In this document: in pieces, positions 28,618 through 39,376 of the stretch
Position numbering within the stretch: the stretch's first letter is position 1
How the letters are laid out: the number at the start of each line of letters is the position of its first letter
Source of the DNA: an uncultured beta proteobacterium
Lineage (GTDB): Bacteria; Pseudomonadota; Gammaproteobacteria; Burkholderiales; Burkholderiaceae_C
Assembly: GCA_903838565.1 (NCBI GenBank)
Contig: CAILZB010000090.1
Location: forward strand, 1 to 64,000
Direction of reading: 5' to 3'
Length of the DNA stretch: 64,000 nt
Notes under the pieces: model-generated
Seen by the model: the letters and a program-made list of their open reading frames with translations, nothing else
The model's database searches: none
Told to the model about the DNA's origin: nothing
Translations under genes and position numbers: made by a program

Positions 28618-29386
28618 AGCCCTGGCTCAGGTAGATGCTGTTGGGATAGGTGCGTTCCAGCACGCGCCTGGCATCGTCACGTAGATCGGGCATGCCCATG
28701 GCGTCCTGTGCACTCATCAGGATGTACAGCGCCTCTTCCTGCGCCGGCACATCGCGGTAGTCGGACAGCGCTGACTGGGCGCGGTTGATCGCTGCCACAT
28801 AAGCGCCGCGGGTAAGGTAGTAACGCGCCACATGCACGTCGTATCGGGCCAGCGAATTCGTGATGTACAGGATGCGTTGGCGCGCGTCGGGGCTGTAGCG
28901 CGATTCCGGGAAGCGTGTGACCAGTTCCTTGAACGCCTCGAAAGAATCCTTGGACGCTTTTTGATCGCGCTCGGACAGGTCCTGCTTCAGGATCGAACCA
29001 AACAACCCCAGGTTGTCGTTGAAATTCACGATACCCTTGAGGTACAGCGCGTAATCCATGGCCGGGCTGACCGGGTGCTGTTTGATGAACCGGTCCAGGG
29101 TGGCGATGGCCGCCACTCCTTCGCCCGACTTGTGCTGGGCGTAGGCCTTGTCCAATTGGGCCTGCTGGGCCAGTGGCGTGCCAGCGGCCCGGCCTTCCAG
29201 TTTGTCCAGCAGTACGATGGCCTTGTCGTAGGCGCCTGAGGACATTTCATCCTTGGCGTCGGCGTAGATCTTGGCGGGCTCCATACCAGCGGTCTTGTCA
29301 TCGGTGGAAGCACAGGCTGCCAGCAACAACGTGAGCGCGACCACGACGGTGGACGGGACGACCGATAATTTGGGGCGAAGCAACAT
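28580..29386 (-). CDS. bamD: Outer-membrane assembly lipoprotein BamD
   Basis: A 268-residue lipoprotein of the BAM complex that inserts beta-barrel proteins into the outer membrane. The signal peptide ends in the lipobox LLAAC with acylated Cys25. TPR-type repeats follow, with conserved DYALYLKGI and RYSPDARQRI. The start ATG at 29386 follows AAGAAGG; an in-frame TTG six bases upstream is less likely. It is divergent from rluD, a common proteobacterial arrangement, and overlaps the helicase gene at its 3' end. Confidence 0.95.
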   Translation of the reverse strand: MLLRPKLSVVPSTVVVALTLLLAACASTDDKTAGMEPAKIYADAKDEMSSGAYDKAIVLLDKLEGRAAGTPLAQQAQLDKAYAQHKSGEGVAAIATLDRFIKQHPVSPAMDYALYLKGIVNFNDNLGLFGSILKQDLSERDQKASKDSFEAFKELVTRFPESRYSPDARQRILYITNSLARYDVHVARYYLTRGAYVAAINRAQSALSDYRDVPAQEEALYILMSAQDAMGMPDLRDDARRVLERTYPNSIYLSQGFKGQQAPWWKLW

Positions 29387-29457
29387 AGGCAACCTTCTTG
29401 AAACAAAGCGACTTGATTATATCGGCCGACCCCCAGGTTGAAGACCCGTTCGCGGGC

Positions 29458-30420
29458 ATGGACGACAGCGCCGAGGCGGTGGTCGAAGTGGAACAGCGTC
29501 ATCTGAGCATTGCGCCGGGGCAGCACGGCGCGCGGCTGGATCGGGTTCTGGTCGAACAGGTGGCGGAGTTCTCGCGCAGTTATCTGCAACAGCTCATTGT
29601 TGCCGGCGCCGTGCAGCTCAAAGGCGCGGTGGTCACCAAGCCGTCAGCACGGGTGCATGTCGGTGAGGTGCTGGTGATCGAATTGCGCCCCACGCTGCAG
29701 AGTCAGGCGTTCAAGCCGCAGCCAATGGCGCTGGACGTGGTGTTTGAAGACGAGCACCTGCTGGTGATCAACAAGCCCGCCGGCCTGGTGGTGCATCCCG
29801 CTCCGGGCAACTGGAGCGGCACGCTGCTCAATGGTCTGCTGGCACGCGACCCGCAGGCGCAGTTCCTGCCGCGCGCCGGCATCGTGCACCGTCTCGACAA
29901 GGATACCAGCGGCCTGATGGTGGTGGCGCGAACGCGCAGCGTGATGGACGCGCTGGTGCGACTGATCGCCGCGCGCGACGTGAGCCGCCAGTACCTGGCG
30001 CTCGCGCACGGAGCCTGGGTCGGGCCGCGGACGCAGCGCGCGCAGTGGCCGATCGGGCGCGATCCGCGCAACCGTTTGCGCATGGCGGCGGTGGACCTGG
30101 CGCAGCACTCCGGCAAGGCGGCCACGACCGACATCGAACTGCTGGAAAACGCCGCTAAAGGCTGCTGGGTCCGCTGCACGCTGCACACCGGGCGCACGCA
30201 CCAGATCCGCGTGCACATGATGATGCTGGGCCATCCCCTGGTCGGCGACACCCTGTATGGCGGCAGCGCAGCGGCGGGTTTGCAGCGCCAGGCGCTGCAC
30301 GCTTTCCGGCTTGCCTTTGTCCATCCCGTGACGGGCGAGGCGATGGAGTTTCGCGCGGGCCTTCCCGAGGACATGAGCCAGGCGCTGAGAACCTGGGGCC
30401 TGGGCTACAATGGCGCCTGA
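29458..30420 (+). CDS. rluD: 23S rRNA pseudouridine synthase RluD
   Basis: A 320-residue pseudouridine synthase that modifies helix 69 of 23S rRNA (positions 1911/1915/1917 in E. coli). An N-terminal S4 RNA-binding domain (about 23-80) precedes the catalytic domain with HRLDKDTSGL at 144-153 and catalytic Asp147. A TTG at 29398 would add 20 acidic residues but leave only 11 bases to bamD, so ATG 29458 is chosen; the start is uncertain. RluC cannot be fully excluded, but divergence from bamD supports RluD. Confidence 0.88.
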   Translation: MDDSAEAVVEVEQRHLSIAPGQHGARLDRVLVEQVAEFSRSYLQQLIVAGAVQLKGAVVTKPSARVHVGEVLVIELRPTLQSQAFKPQPMALDVVFEDEHLLVINKPAGLVVHPAPGNWSGTLLNGLLARDPQAQFLPRAGIVHRLDKDTSGLMVVARTRSVMDALVRLIAARDVSRQYLALAHGAWVGPRTQRAQWPIGRDPRNRLRMAAVDLAQHSGKAATTDIELLENAAKGCWVRCTLHTGRTHQIRVHMMMLGHPLVGDTLYGGSAAAGLQRQALHAFRLAFVHPVTGEAMEFRAGLPEDMSQALRTWGLGYNGA

Positions 30421-30582
30421 TCGCAGGCCAGACTGCGCCCGGATGGGCCGCATGGCGCGACCGGAATGAGCGACAAGCCGCACCAACGAAGCCCTACGCT
30501 TGGTCGCGTGTTGAACGGCCCGTGTGAACCCCTCGCCTGTTTTTGCCCTTGAGGCATCATTTTTCCGAAGATTGCCATAGCC

Positions 30583-31224
30583 ATGAATACCGCGGACGCC
30601 AAGCGTGTCCTCGAAACCGCGTTGATTTGCTCGCAGCAGCCCTTGCCGCTGAGCGAGATGCGCGTGTTGTTCGACGACGCATTGGGAGCGGACACGCTCA
30701 AATCCCTGTTGTCGCAGTTGCAGGACGACTGGGCGCAGCGCGGCGTCGAACTGGTGTGCGTGGCCACAGGCTGGCGCTTTCAGAGTCGGCCCGAGATGCG
30801 CGAATACCTCGATCGCCTGCATCCCGAGAAGCCGCCCAAATACACGCGCGCCACGCTCGAGACGCTGGCCATCATTGCCTATCGCCAGCCGGTGACGCGT
30901 GGCGACATGGAAGACATCCGCGGCGTGACCATCAATTCGCTGCTGCTCAAGCAGCTGGAAGACCGGGGCTGGGTCGAGGTCATCGGCCACAGGGAAACCG
31001 TGGGTCGGCCCGGCCTGTACGCCACTACGCGCCAGTTTCTGGACGATCTGGGGCTGGCGTCGCTGGACCAGTTGCCGGCGCTGGATGCGCCCGGTCAGGA
31101 AACCATGGCGCTGCAGTCGCTGGAGCGCGTGGTGCTGGAGCAGCAGGCGATCTTGCCGATGGATCTGCTGGCAGAGCCGTCGATGCTGCCGCAGCCGAAC
31201 GAACCACCGATTCAAGGGGAATGA
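30583..31224 (+). CDS. scpB: Segregation and condensation protein ScpB
   Basis: A 213-residue kleisin-associated protein of the Smc-ScpAB complex for chromosome organisation. Two winged-helix domains are expected; the diagnostic segment [13 protein letters not shown] appears here as [15 protein letters not shown] at about residues 97-111, followed by IRGV and a GRPGLYATT hairpin near 145. The last 30 residues are variable. The stop lies 3 bases before rluB, so the two form an operon. scpA is not in the window. Confidence 0.94.
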   Translation: MNTADAKRVLETALICSQQPLPLSEMRVLFDDALGADTLKSLLSQLQDDWAQRGVELVCVATGWRFQSRPEMREYLDRLHPEKPPKYTRATLETLAIIAYRQPVTRGDMEDIRGVTINSLLLKQLEDRGWVEVIGHRETVGRPGLYATTRQFLDDLGLASLDQLPALDAPGQETMALQSLERVVLEQQAILPMDLLAEPSMLPQPNEPPIQGE

Positions 31225-31227
31225 TGT

Positions 31228-32553
31228 ATGAATCTGCCGATTGAGGGCTTGCCCACCACCGCCGCACCTGTGCCTGCTGATGCAGGCGTTGCTGCGGCGA
31301 CAGCCCCCGAGGAATCCTCGGCGCCCGCGGCCCCGGCTGCGCTGGCCGCGCCGCTGGCAAGCGCGGCGGCGGGCACGGACCGCTTCGCCGACGTGGTTGC
31401 AGGCGACTTCGATGCCGACGAGGAGCGCGCCGATCTGGTTCCTTTCAAGCGCGTGCTCGCGCCGGTGGCTGAATCCCCCAAGCTGCACAAGGTGTTGGCA
31501 CAGTCCGGTCTGGGCTCGCGCCTGGAAATGGAGCAACTCATCACCGAGGGCCGCATTTCGGTCAACAACGAGCCGGCCCACATCGGTCAGCGCATCCAGT
31601 TTGGCGACCAGATCAAGGTCAACGGCAAGCCGATTCGCTTTCGCATCGATGCGCCACCGGCGCGCGTCATCGCCTATCACAAGCCGGCAGGGGAAGTGGT
31701 CACGCACGACGATCCGCAGAACCGCCCGACGGTGTTCAGGCGCCTGCCCAAGCTGTACCAGGGGAAGTGGCAGTCCGTGGGGCGACTGGACCTGAACACC
31801 GAAGGTCTGCTGCTGTTCACCAGTTCCGGCGAGTTGGCGAACCAGCTCATGCACCCGCGTTTCGGGCTGGAGCGCGAATACGCGGTGCGGGTGCTGGGCG
31901 CGTTGACCAAGGAAGAAAAACAAAAACTGCTCGACGGCGTGCAACTTGACGACGGCCGGGCCCAGTTCGGTTCCATCGAAGAGGGTGGCGGCGAGGGCTC
32001 CAACTGCTGGTACCGCGTCACGATCTCGGAAGGTCGCAACCGCGAGGTGCGCCGCATGATGGAGGCGGTAGGCCACGCGGTCAGCCGGCTGATCCGAATC
32101 CGTTACGGCGCCATGGTGTTGCCGCGCGGGCTCAAGCGCGGCGCCTGGATGGAACTGGACGAAACCGATATCCGCTCGCTGGTTCAGGCCGCGGTTCCCC
32201 GGGCTGCGCGCGACGCCGATGGTGAAGCCCAGCCGCCCGCGCGACGCGAAGGCAACCGCCGGCGGGGTGGGACGGGCGGCGGCGGTGCCAGGCCTTCGCG
32301 CCCGGGCAGCGGTCCGGCGCCAGCGCGCCCCCAGCAACGGCCGCGCAGTGGCCCGCAGGCGGCGCCGCGCGAGCGCGGCGAGACCCCGGATCACGAAGGC
32401 GCGAATCAGCCCGACCCGATGAAGACGGCCTTTGGCTACATCGGCGCCGACAGCTTCATGCGGCAGCGTCAAGGGCCCGGTCAGGGCCAGGGTCAGCGCC
32501 GTGGCGGCCCGGGCACAGGCGGACAGCGCCGCTCGGGCGGGCGCAGCCGCTGA
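31228..32553 (+). CDS. rluB: 23S rRNA pseudouridine-2605 synthase RluB, with long tails
   Basis: A 441-residue RsuA-family enzyme. The S4 domain covers about 84-130 and the catalytic motif GRLDLNTEGL is at 185-194 with Asp188. The core is normal for RluB, but two tails are added: about 80 Ala/Pro-rich residues in front and about 110 Arg/Gly/Gln/Pro-rich residues behind (from about 330). Such RG-rich tails are usual for RNA-associated proteins. The gene follows scpB, as in many betaproteobacteria. The next gene, ndk, is 116 bases on. Confidence 0.92.
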   Translation: MNLPIEGLPTTAAPVPADAGVAAATAPEESSAPAAPAALAAPLASAAAGTDRFADVVAGDFDADEERADLVPFKRVLAPVAESPKLHKVLAQSGLGSRLEMEQLITEGRISVNNEPAHIGQRIQFGDQIKVNGKPIRFRIDAPPARVIAYHKPAGEVVTHDDPQNRPTVFRRLPKLYQGKWQSVGRLDLNTEGLLLFTSSGELANQLMHPRFGLEREYAVRVLGALTKEEKQKLLDGVQLDDGRAQFGSIEEGGGEGSNCWYRVTISEGRNREVRRMMEAVGHAVSRLIRIRYGAMVLPRGLKRGAWMELDETDIRSLVQAAVPRAARDADGEAQPPARREGNRRRGGTGGGGARPSRPGSGPAPARPQQRPRSGPQAAPRERGETPDHEGANQPDPMKTAFGYIGADSFMRQRQGPGQGQGQRRGGPGTGGQRRSGGRSR

Positions 32554-32580
32554 GGCAGGGCTGCATCGGATTGCCGGCTG

Positions 32581-32604
32581 CGGGTCGCAGGGAATGGCGA
32601 CCCG
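32581..32604 (+). terminator. Hairpin between rluB and ndk
   Basis: CGGGTCGC at 32581-32588 pairs perfectly with GCGACCCG at 32597-32604 around an eight-base loop. It lies 28 bases after the rluB stop. No T tract follows. A TAAAAT box at 32608-32613 directly after it could be the -10 of ndk. Confidence 0.4.
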
Positions 32605-32669
32605 GGTTAAAATCAAAGGCTTTTTCCGAAAAGAAAATTTTTTTCAAAACTTCAACCTAAGAATCACTC

Positions 32670-33095
32670 ATGGCTATCGAACGCACCCTTTCCATCATCA
32701 AACCCGACGCCGTGGCGAAAAACGTGATCGGTCAAATTTATGCACGCTTCGAGGCTGCCGGCCTGAAGGTCGTGGCGGCCCGTCTGGCGCAGCTCTCGCG
32801 CGCCGAAGCCGAGGCTTTTTACGGCGTGCACAAGGCGCGTCCGTTCTTCAAGGATCTGGTGGAGTTCATGATCTCCGGTCCGGTCATGATCCAGGTGCTC
32901 GAAGGCGAAGGCGCCGTGCTGAAGAACCGCGACCTGATGGGCGCGACCGACCCGAAGAAAGCCGACGCCGGAACCATCCGCGCCGACTTTGCCGACAGCA
33001 TCGACGCCAATGCTGTGCACGGTTCCGACGCCCCAGAAACTGCTGCCGTGGAAATCAGCTTTTTCTTCGCCGGCATGAACATCTACTCGCGCTAA
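32670..33095 (+). CDS. ndk: Nucleoside diphosphate kinase
   Basis: A 141-residue kinase that equalises nucleoside triphosphate pools by phosphate transfer through a phospho-histidine. The N-terminus [15 protein letters not shown] is canonical, and the active-site segment NAVHGSDA places His117. Full length and complete. It opens the long plus-strand series ndk-rlmN-pilW-rodZ-ispG-hisS; rlmN follows after 18 bases. A TAAAAT element 57 bases upstream may be its -10 box. Confidence 0.97.
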   Translation: MAIERTLSIIKPDAVAKNVIGQIYARFEAAGLKVVAARLAQLSRAEAEAFYGVHKARPFFKDLVEFMISGPVMIQVLEGEGAVLKNRDLMGATDPKKADAGTIRADFADSIDANAVHGSDAPETAAVEISFFFAGMNIYSR

Positions 33096-33113
33096 AAAGC
33101 GCAGATCTATGCA

Positions 33114-34257
<1,144 letters not shown>

Positions 34258-34271
<14 letters not shown>

Positions 34272-35100
34272 TACGCGATGGCTCGCTGTGGGCGCGCTGA
34301 CGCGTCTTGGCATGGCTGCCGCCGTGCTGGTTCTTGCCGGATGCGCCAGCGGGACCGGCGGTGCGGCAGCGGCCGCAGCACAGGGCGGCAACAAGGCCGA
34401 TATCGTGACCGCGTCCGACCAGCCCGACGTGCGCCGGCGCGCCAGCATTCGCCTGGAGCTCGCGGTGAGCTACTTCTCCGAGGGCAAGACCACCTTTGCG
34501 CTGGATGAACTCAAGCAGGCCCTGGTGATTGATCCGACCTATGCGCAGGCCTACAACCTGCGCGGCCTGGTGTACATGCGACTCAACGATCTGGGGTTGG
34601 CCGAAGAGAGTTTCAAGCGCGCCACGGCCCTCGATCCCAACGACTCGGGCGCCGTGCAGAATCTCGGCTGGATGATGTGCCAGTCGGACCGTTTCGACCA
34701 GGCCACCGAGGCCTTCAATCGGGCACTGGCCAACCCGCGCTACAGCGACCGCGCCAAGACCTATCTCACCCTGGGCTTGTGCCAGGCCAAGGCCGGGCAT
34801 GCGGAAGAGGCCGAGCGCAGCCTGACGCGCTCCTACGAGCTCGATGCCGGCAACCCGATCACGGGTTTCAATCTGGCCAGCCTGCTGTTCAAGCGCGGCG
34901 AACTGGTGCGTGCGCAGTTCTACATCAGGCGCCTGAACAACAGCGAGTTGGCGAATTCGGAGTCCCTGTGGTTGGGTATCCGGATCGAACGCCGCCTGGA
35001 CAACGCCGTCGCCATGAACCAGTTGGCCGAGCAACTCAGGAATCGGTTTGCGCAGTCGCGTGAACTGGGCCTGTTCGAGCGAGGTGCTTTCGATGAGTGA
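34258..35100 (+). CDS. pilW: Type IV pilus biogenesis/stability lipoprotein PilW (PilF)
   Basis: A 280-residue TPR lipoprotein, pilotin for the PilQ secretin. The signal peptide ends in LAGC with Cys29. Four or more TPR units follow from about residue 60 ([18 protein letters not shown] is unit one). The order rlmN-pilW-rodZ-ispG is the standard proteobacterial one, which supports the assignment. The ATG at 34258 lies inside the end of rlmN after AGGAGA, so translation is coupled. Confidence 0.92.
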
Positions 35101-36046
35101 TGAGTCCACGCCCGTGCCGTCGGCAACGCCATCCGACCCCGTGCCAGCGGTCGCGCTGACGGCGGGCGGTTTGATTCGCCAGGCGCGCGAGGCCAGCGGC
35201 CTGCACATTGCGGCGCTGGCGGTGTCGCTCAAGGTTCCGGTGAAGAAACTGGAGTTGCTCGAAGCCGATCGATTGGACACGCTGCACGACGCCGTGTTCG
35301 TGCGCGCACTGGCCTCCAGCGTGTGCCGTACGCTGCACATCGATCCATTGGTGGTGCTGGACAAGCTTCCCCAGAGCGCAACGCCTTCCTTGCCGTCGGC
35401 CTCCGGCATCAACGCGGCGTTCCAGCCGTCGGGTGGCATCAAGGGTTTGTCGATGGGGCCGCGCCTGAAGCATCCGGTGGTGCTGGCGGTGCTGGCGCTG
35501 CTGCTGGCTGCCGCCGTGCTGGCTTTTCTTCCCGAATTGCAGCGGGCCGCGAATGGGTCCTGGTTCACGCCTTCCGCCCCGGTCGCGGTGGCGCCGGTGG
35601 CCCCGGTCGTCGCCTCCCTCCCGGAAGCACCCGGCATGCCGGCATCAGCGGCTGCGGCCGACAGTGCAGGCGGCGTGGTGCTGGAAAATGTCGCGCACGA
35701 TTCCGCGCCCGGTGCCAGCGCGGCCGCACTGGCCCAAGCCAGCGGTCAGGCCGCATTGGATCCGAACGCCAGCGGCGTTTCGGTGCCGGGTTCCGGCGCC
35801 GGGGCGAATGCCGTCCTGACATTCAAGGCCAGGGCGGCGACGTGGATCGAAGTGACGGACGCCCAGGGCGTGGTGGTGCTGCGCAGAACCCTGCTGGCGG
35901 GGGAAACCGCGGCCGCGTCGGGCGCGCTGCCGCTGAAGTCGGTGGTGGGTCGTGCCGACGCACTCGAAGTTCAGGTGCGCGGCAAGCCTTTTGACCTGGG
36001 GCCGGTCTCCAAGGACAACGTGGCACGATTTGAGGTGAAACCGTGA
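35093..36046 (+). CDS. rodZ: Cytoskeletal protein RodZ (HTH and DUF4115 domains)
   Basis: A 317-residue membrane protein linking MreB to the envelope. The cytoplasmic helix-turn-helix covers about residues 20-95 ([13 protein letters not shown] and [11 protein letters not shown]). One transmembrane helix is at about 125-145. A long Ala/Pro/Gly linker leads to the periplasmic DUF4115 domain at about 240-317 ([11 protein letters not shown]). Its ATG overlaps the pilW stop by 8 bases, and its end overlaps ispG by 4. Confidence 0.92.
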   Translation: MSDESTPVPSATPSDPVPAVALTAGGLIRQAREASGLHIAALAVSLKVPVKKLELLEADRLDTLHDAVFVRALASSVCRTLHIDPLVVLDKLPQSATPSLPSASGINAAFQPSGGIKGLSMGPRLKHPVVLAVLALLLAAAVLAFLPELQRAANGSWFTPSAPVAVAPVAPVVASLPEAPGMPASAAAADSAGGVVLENVAHDSAPGASAAALAQASGQAALDPNASGVSVPGSGAGANAVLTFKARAATWIEVTDAQGVVVLRRTLLAGETAAASGALPLKSVVGRADALEVQVRGKPFDLGPVSKDNVARFEVKP

Positions 36047-37311
36047 ACGCGTCGCTTCCCATAGACGCGGCAGCGCCAGGCGCGCGCCGCTCCCGCCAGG
36101 CCAGCGTGCGCTGGGGCCACAACGTGGTGACGCTTGGCGGCGACGCGCCGGTGCGGGTGCAGTCCATGACGAATACCGACACGGCAGACGCCATCGGCAC
36201 GGCGATCCAGATCAAGGAGCTGGCACTGGCCGGGTCGGAGCTGGTGCGCATCACGGTGAACACGCCCGAGGCGGCGCAAGCCGTTCCCTATGTGCGCGAG
36301 CAACTTGACCGCATGGGTGTCAACGTGCCACTGATCGGCGACTTCCATTACAACGGCCATCGGCTGCTGGCAGACTATCCCGACTGCGCCCAGGCCTTGT
36401 CCAAATACCGCATCAATCCGGGCAATGTGGGCAAGGGCGACAAGCGCGATCGCCAGTTCGGGCAGATGATCGAGATCGCGATGCGCTGGAACAAGGCGGT
36501 GCGCATCGGTGTGAATTGGGGCAGCCTGGATCAGGAACTGCTGGCGTCCCTGATGGACGCGAACAGCCGGCGCGCCATTCCCTGGGACGCCAAGCCGGTG
36601 ATGTACGAAGCCCTCATCACCTCGGCCATCGAGTCCGCGCGTTTTGCTGAAAGCCTGGGCATGAACGGCAGCCAGATCCTGCTGTCGTGCAAGGTCAGCG
36701 GCGTGCAGGATCTGATTTCGGTTTACCGTGAACTGGCCAAACGCTGCGACTACGCGCTGCATCTGGGTCTGACGGAAGCGGGCATGGGCACCAAGGGAAC
36801 CGTGACCTCCAGCGTGGCCCTGGCCATCCTGTTGCAGGAAGGCATCGGCGACACGATTCGCGTATCGCTCACGCCGCAGCCGGGCGAGTCGCGCACCCAG
36901 GAAGTGGTGATCGCCTCCGAAATACTGCAGGCACTCGGCCTGCGCAGCTTCGTGCCCAGCGTCACCGCGTGCCCCGGCTGCGGGCGCACCACCAGCACCA
37001 CGTTCCAGGAACTGACGCAGCAGATCGACAACTTTTTGCGCGAGCAGATGCCGGTCTGGCGCGAGCAATATCCCGGTGTGGAGAAGCTCAAGGTCGCGGT
37101 CATGGGCTGCATCGTGAACGGCCCGGGCGAGAGCAAGCATGCGGACATCGGCATCAGCCTGCCCGGCACTGGCGAGGCACCGGCCGCACCGGTGTTCATC
37201 GACGGCGAAAAGCGCCTGACGCTGCGCGGCGAGCACATCGCGCAGGAGTTCCAGGTGATCGTTGAAAACTACATCAAGAACCGGTTCGGCGTGGCTGAAC
37301 CAGCGAGTTGA
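36043..37311 (+). CDS. ispG: 4-hydroxy-3-methylbut-2-enyl diphosphate synthase (IspG/GcpE)
   Basis: A 422-residue [4Fe-4S] enzyme of the MEP isoprenoid pathway. It starts with the family stretch [19 protein letters not shown]. Cluster cysteines are in ACPGCGRT (near residue 307) and [10 protein letters not shown] (near 362). The GTG start overlaps the rodZ stop (GTGA), so coupling is likely. The first 15 residues are variable. hisS follows after 9 bases. Confidence 0.96.
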   Translation: MNASLPIDAAAPGARRSRQASVRWGHNVVTLGGDAPVRVQSMTNTDTADAIGTAIQIKELALAGSELVRITVNTPEAAQAVPYVREQLDRMGVNVPLIGDFHYNGHRLLADYPDCAQALSKYRINPGNVGKGDKRDRQFGQMIEIAMRWNKAVRIGVNWGSLDQELLASLMDANSRRAIPWDAKPVMYEALITSAIESARFAESLGMNGSQILLSCKVSGVQDLISVYRELAKRCDYALHLGLTEAGMGTKGTVTSSVALAILLQEGIGDTIRVSLTPQPGESRTQEVVIASEILQALGLRSFVPSVTACPGCGRTTSTTFQELTQQIDNFLREQMPVWREQYPGVEKLKVAVMGCIVNGPGESKHADIGISLPGTGEAPAAPVFIDGEKRLTLRGEHIAQEFQVIVENYIKNRFGVAEPAS

Positions 37312-37320
37312 ATCCACCCC

Positions 37321-38664
37321 ATGACCGATATCCGAACTGCCGCAGCGGCAGAAAAACCCGTCGCTCCCGCGGCCAAGCGTGAGCGCCTGAGCGCTGTCAA
37401 GGGCATGAACGACATCCTGCCGCCGGATTCGGCGCGCTGGGAGTGGTTCGAGGCCCATGTGCGCGACGTGATGGGCGTCTACGCCTACCGCAATATCCGC
37501 ACGCCCATCGTCGAGCAGACCGCGTTGTTTGTGAAGGGCACGGGCGAGACCACCGACATCGTGGAAAAGGAGATGTACTCCTTTGTGGATCGGCTCAACG
37601 GCGAGCAGCTCACGCTGCGCCCGGAGAACACGCCGGGCGTGGTGCGCGCGGCGATCGAGCACAACCTGACCTACGACGGCGGCAAGCGGCTTTTCTACAT
37701 GGGTCCAATGTTCCGGCACGAGCGGCCGCAGCGCGGACGCTATCGCCAGTTCTACCAGCTCGGCGCCGAAGCCCTGGGTTTTGCCGGTCCGGAAGTGGAC
37801 GCGGAACTGATGCTGATGGTGGCGCAGTTGTTCGATCGCCTGGGGCTGAACCATGTGCGCGTGGAACTCAACAGCCTGGGCGTTCTGCCCGAGCGGCTGC
37901 AACACCGCGCCGCGCTGGTGGAGTATTTCACGCGCCATGTCGATGCGCTGGATGCCGACTCGCAGCGCCGTCTGCAGACCAACCCCTTGCGCATCCTGGA
38001 TACGAAAAATCCGGCGCTGCAGGAACTGGTGCAGGCCGCACCGCAACTGCTGAGCTTCCTGGGCGAGGCTTCGCTCAAGCACTTCGACCAGGTCAAGTCC
38101 TTGCTCAGCGCCTGCGGCGTTCCCTGGACCATCAACCCGCGCCTGGTGCGCGGACTCGACTACTACAGCCACACGGTGTTCGAATTCATCACCGATGAAC
38201 TCGGCGCGCAGGGAACGCTGTGCGGCGGCGGTCGCTACGACGGATTGTTCGAAACCCTGGGCGCCAAACCCACGCCCGCCGTGGGCTGGGGCATGGGCAT
38301 CGAGCGCGTGCTGGAACTGATCAAGGTGCAGGGCGAGGCGCTGGCGCTTCCGGTGCCAGACGCCTACGCGGTGATCCCGTCGGAGCAGGCCTTGTCGCTG
38401 GCGCTGCCGACCTTGCAGGCCTTGCGCCAGGCAGGCGTCTCGGTGCAGATGCACGCGGCCGCGGATTCCGGCCTGGGCAGCATGAAATCGCAGTTCAAGA
38501 AAGCCGACGCCAGCGGCGCGGCTTTCGCCCTGGTCTTCGGCCCCGACGAACTGGCGCAGGGCTGCGTCACGGTCAAATCCCTGCGCGACGGCAGCGGCGC
38601 GCAAGTGCTGCGCTCCTTGGCCGATGTGGCCAACTGGGCGCGCACCCTACAATCGAACAGTTAA
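37321..38664 (+). CDS. hisS: Histidyl-tRNA synthetase
   Basis: A 447-residue class II aminoacyl-tRNA synthetase. The KGMNDILP opening, motif 2 ([17 protein letters not shown]) and the histidine-binding [12 protein letters not shown] are all present. Motif 3 is [11 protein letters not shown] 15-residue Ala/Lys-rich extension comes before the family start. A paralogue without synthetase function, hisZ, is at 46034. Confidence 0.97.
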   Translation: MTDIRTAAAAEKPVAPAAKRERLSAVKGMNDILPPDSARWEWFEAHVRDVMGVYAYRNIRTPIVEQTALFVKGTGETTDIVEKEMYSFVDRLNGEQLTLRPENTPGVVRAAIEHNLTYDGGKRLFYMGPMFRHERPQRGRYRQFYQLGAEALGFAGPEVDAELMLMVAQLFDRLGLNHVRVELNSLGVLPERLQHRAALVEYFTRHVDALDADSQRRLQTNPLRILDTKNPALQELVQAAPQLLSFLGEASLKHFDQVKSLLSACGVPWTINPRLVRGLDYYSHTVFEFITDELGAQGTLCGGGRYDGLFETLGAKPTPAVGWGMGIERVLELIKVQGEALALPVPDAYAVIPSEQALSLALPTLQALRQAGVSVQMHAAADSGLGSMKSQFKKADASGAAFALVFGPDELAQGCVTVKSLRDGSGAQVLRSLADVANWARTLQSNS

Positions 38665-38677
38665 CTCATATTCATCC

Positions 38678-39376
38678 ATGTCACAACATCTCGACCTCGA
38701 AGAACAAGAACAGCTTGAGGAACTCAAGCACTTCTGGAAGCAATACGGCAACCTCATCAGCTGGATTCTGATCGCGGTGATGGGCAGCTACGCCGCCTGG
38801 AACGGCTACCAGTATTGGCAGCGCAGCCAGGCCGCGCAGAGCTCCGCCATGTACGACGAAGTCGAGCGTGCAGCGCAGGACAGCGACCTCACCAAGCTCG
38901 ACCGCGCGCTGGCCGACATGAAGGACAAGTTCGCCGGCACCAGCTACGCGCAGCAAGCCGCGCTGCTGGCCGCGAAGACCTACCACGATCGCGGCAACAT
39001 CGACGCGGCCAAGGCCGCGCTGGCCTGGGTCGCCGAAAAGTCCTCCGATCAGGGCTACCAGTCGATTGCGCGCTTGCGCCTGGCGGGTGAACTGGCGCAG
39101 GCCAAGGCCTACGACGAAGCTGCCAAACAATTGTCTGGCAGCTTTCCCAAGGAGTTTGCCCCCCTGGCGGCCGACCGCCTGGGAGACATCTACCTGCTGC
39201 AGGACAAGAAGGACCAGGCACGGCTTGAATTCGAGAAGGCCTACAAGGGCTTCGAGGATCAGGTTGACTACCGTCGACTGGTCGAAGTCAAGCTCAATGC
39301 GCTGGGCGTGGATCCCAAGGCCGGCGCCAGCGCTGCGCCCGCACCCGCCTCGTCTGCGCCGGAGACGCGCAAGTGA
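38678..39376 (+). CDS. YfgM-like tetratricopeptide membrane protein
   Basis: A 232-residue protein with one N-terminal transmembrane helix (about residues 24-42) after LEEQEQLEELKHFWKQYGN, and TPR-like repeats in the periplasmic part. It corresponds to E. coli YfgM, a SecYEG-associated chaperone-like factor, which has the same position between hisS and bamB. The C-terminus is Ala/Pro-rich. The start at 38678 opens at the family N-terminus. Its stop overlaps the bamB GTG start. Confidence 0.9.
   Translation: MSQHLDLEEQEQLEELKHFWKQYGNLISWILIAVMGSYAAWNGYQYWQRSQAAQSSAMYDEVERAAQDSDLTKLDRALADMKDKFAGTSYAQQAALLAAKTYHDRGNIDAAKAALAWVAEKSSDQGYQSIARLRLAGELAQAKAYDEAAKQLSGSFPKEFAPLAADRLGDIYLLQDKKDQARLEFEKAYKGFEDQVDYRRLVEVKLNALGVDPKAGASAAPAPASSAPETRK

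Noticed and set aside
29644..32616. A 990-codon antisense open frame across rluD, scpB and rluB
   Set aside because: It spans three well-supported genes and shows only low-complexity shadow composition.
35971..38604. An 877-codon antisense open frame across ispG and hisS
   Set aside because: Same shadow composition, no motif, no ribosome site; the plus-strand genes are certain.
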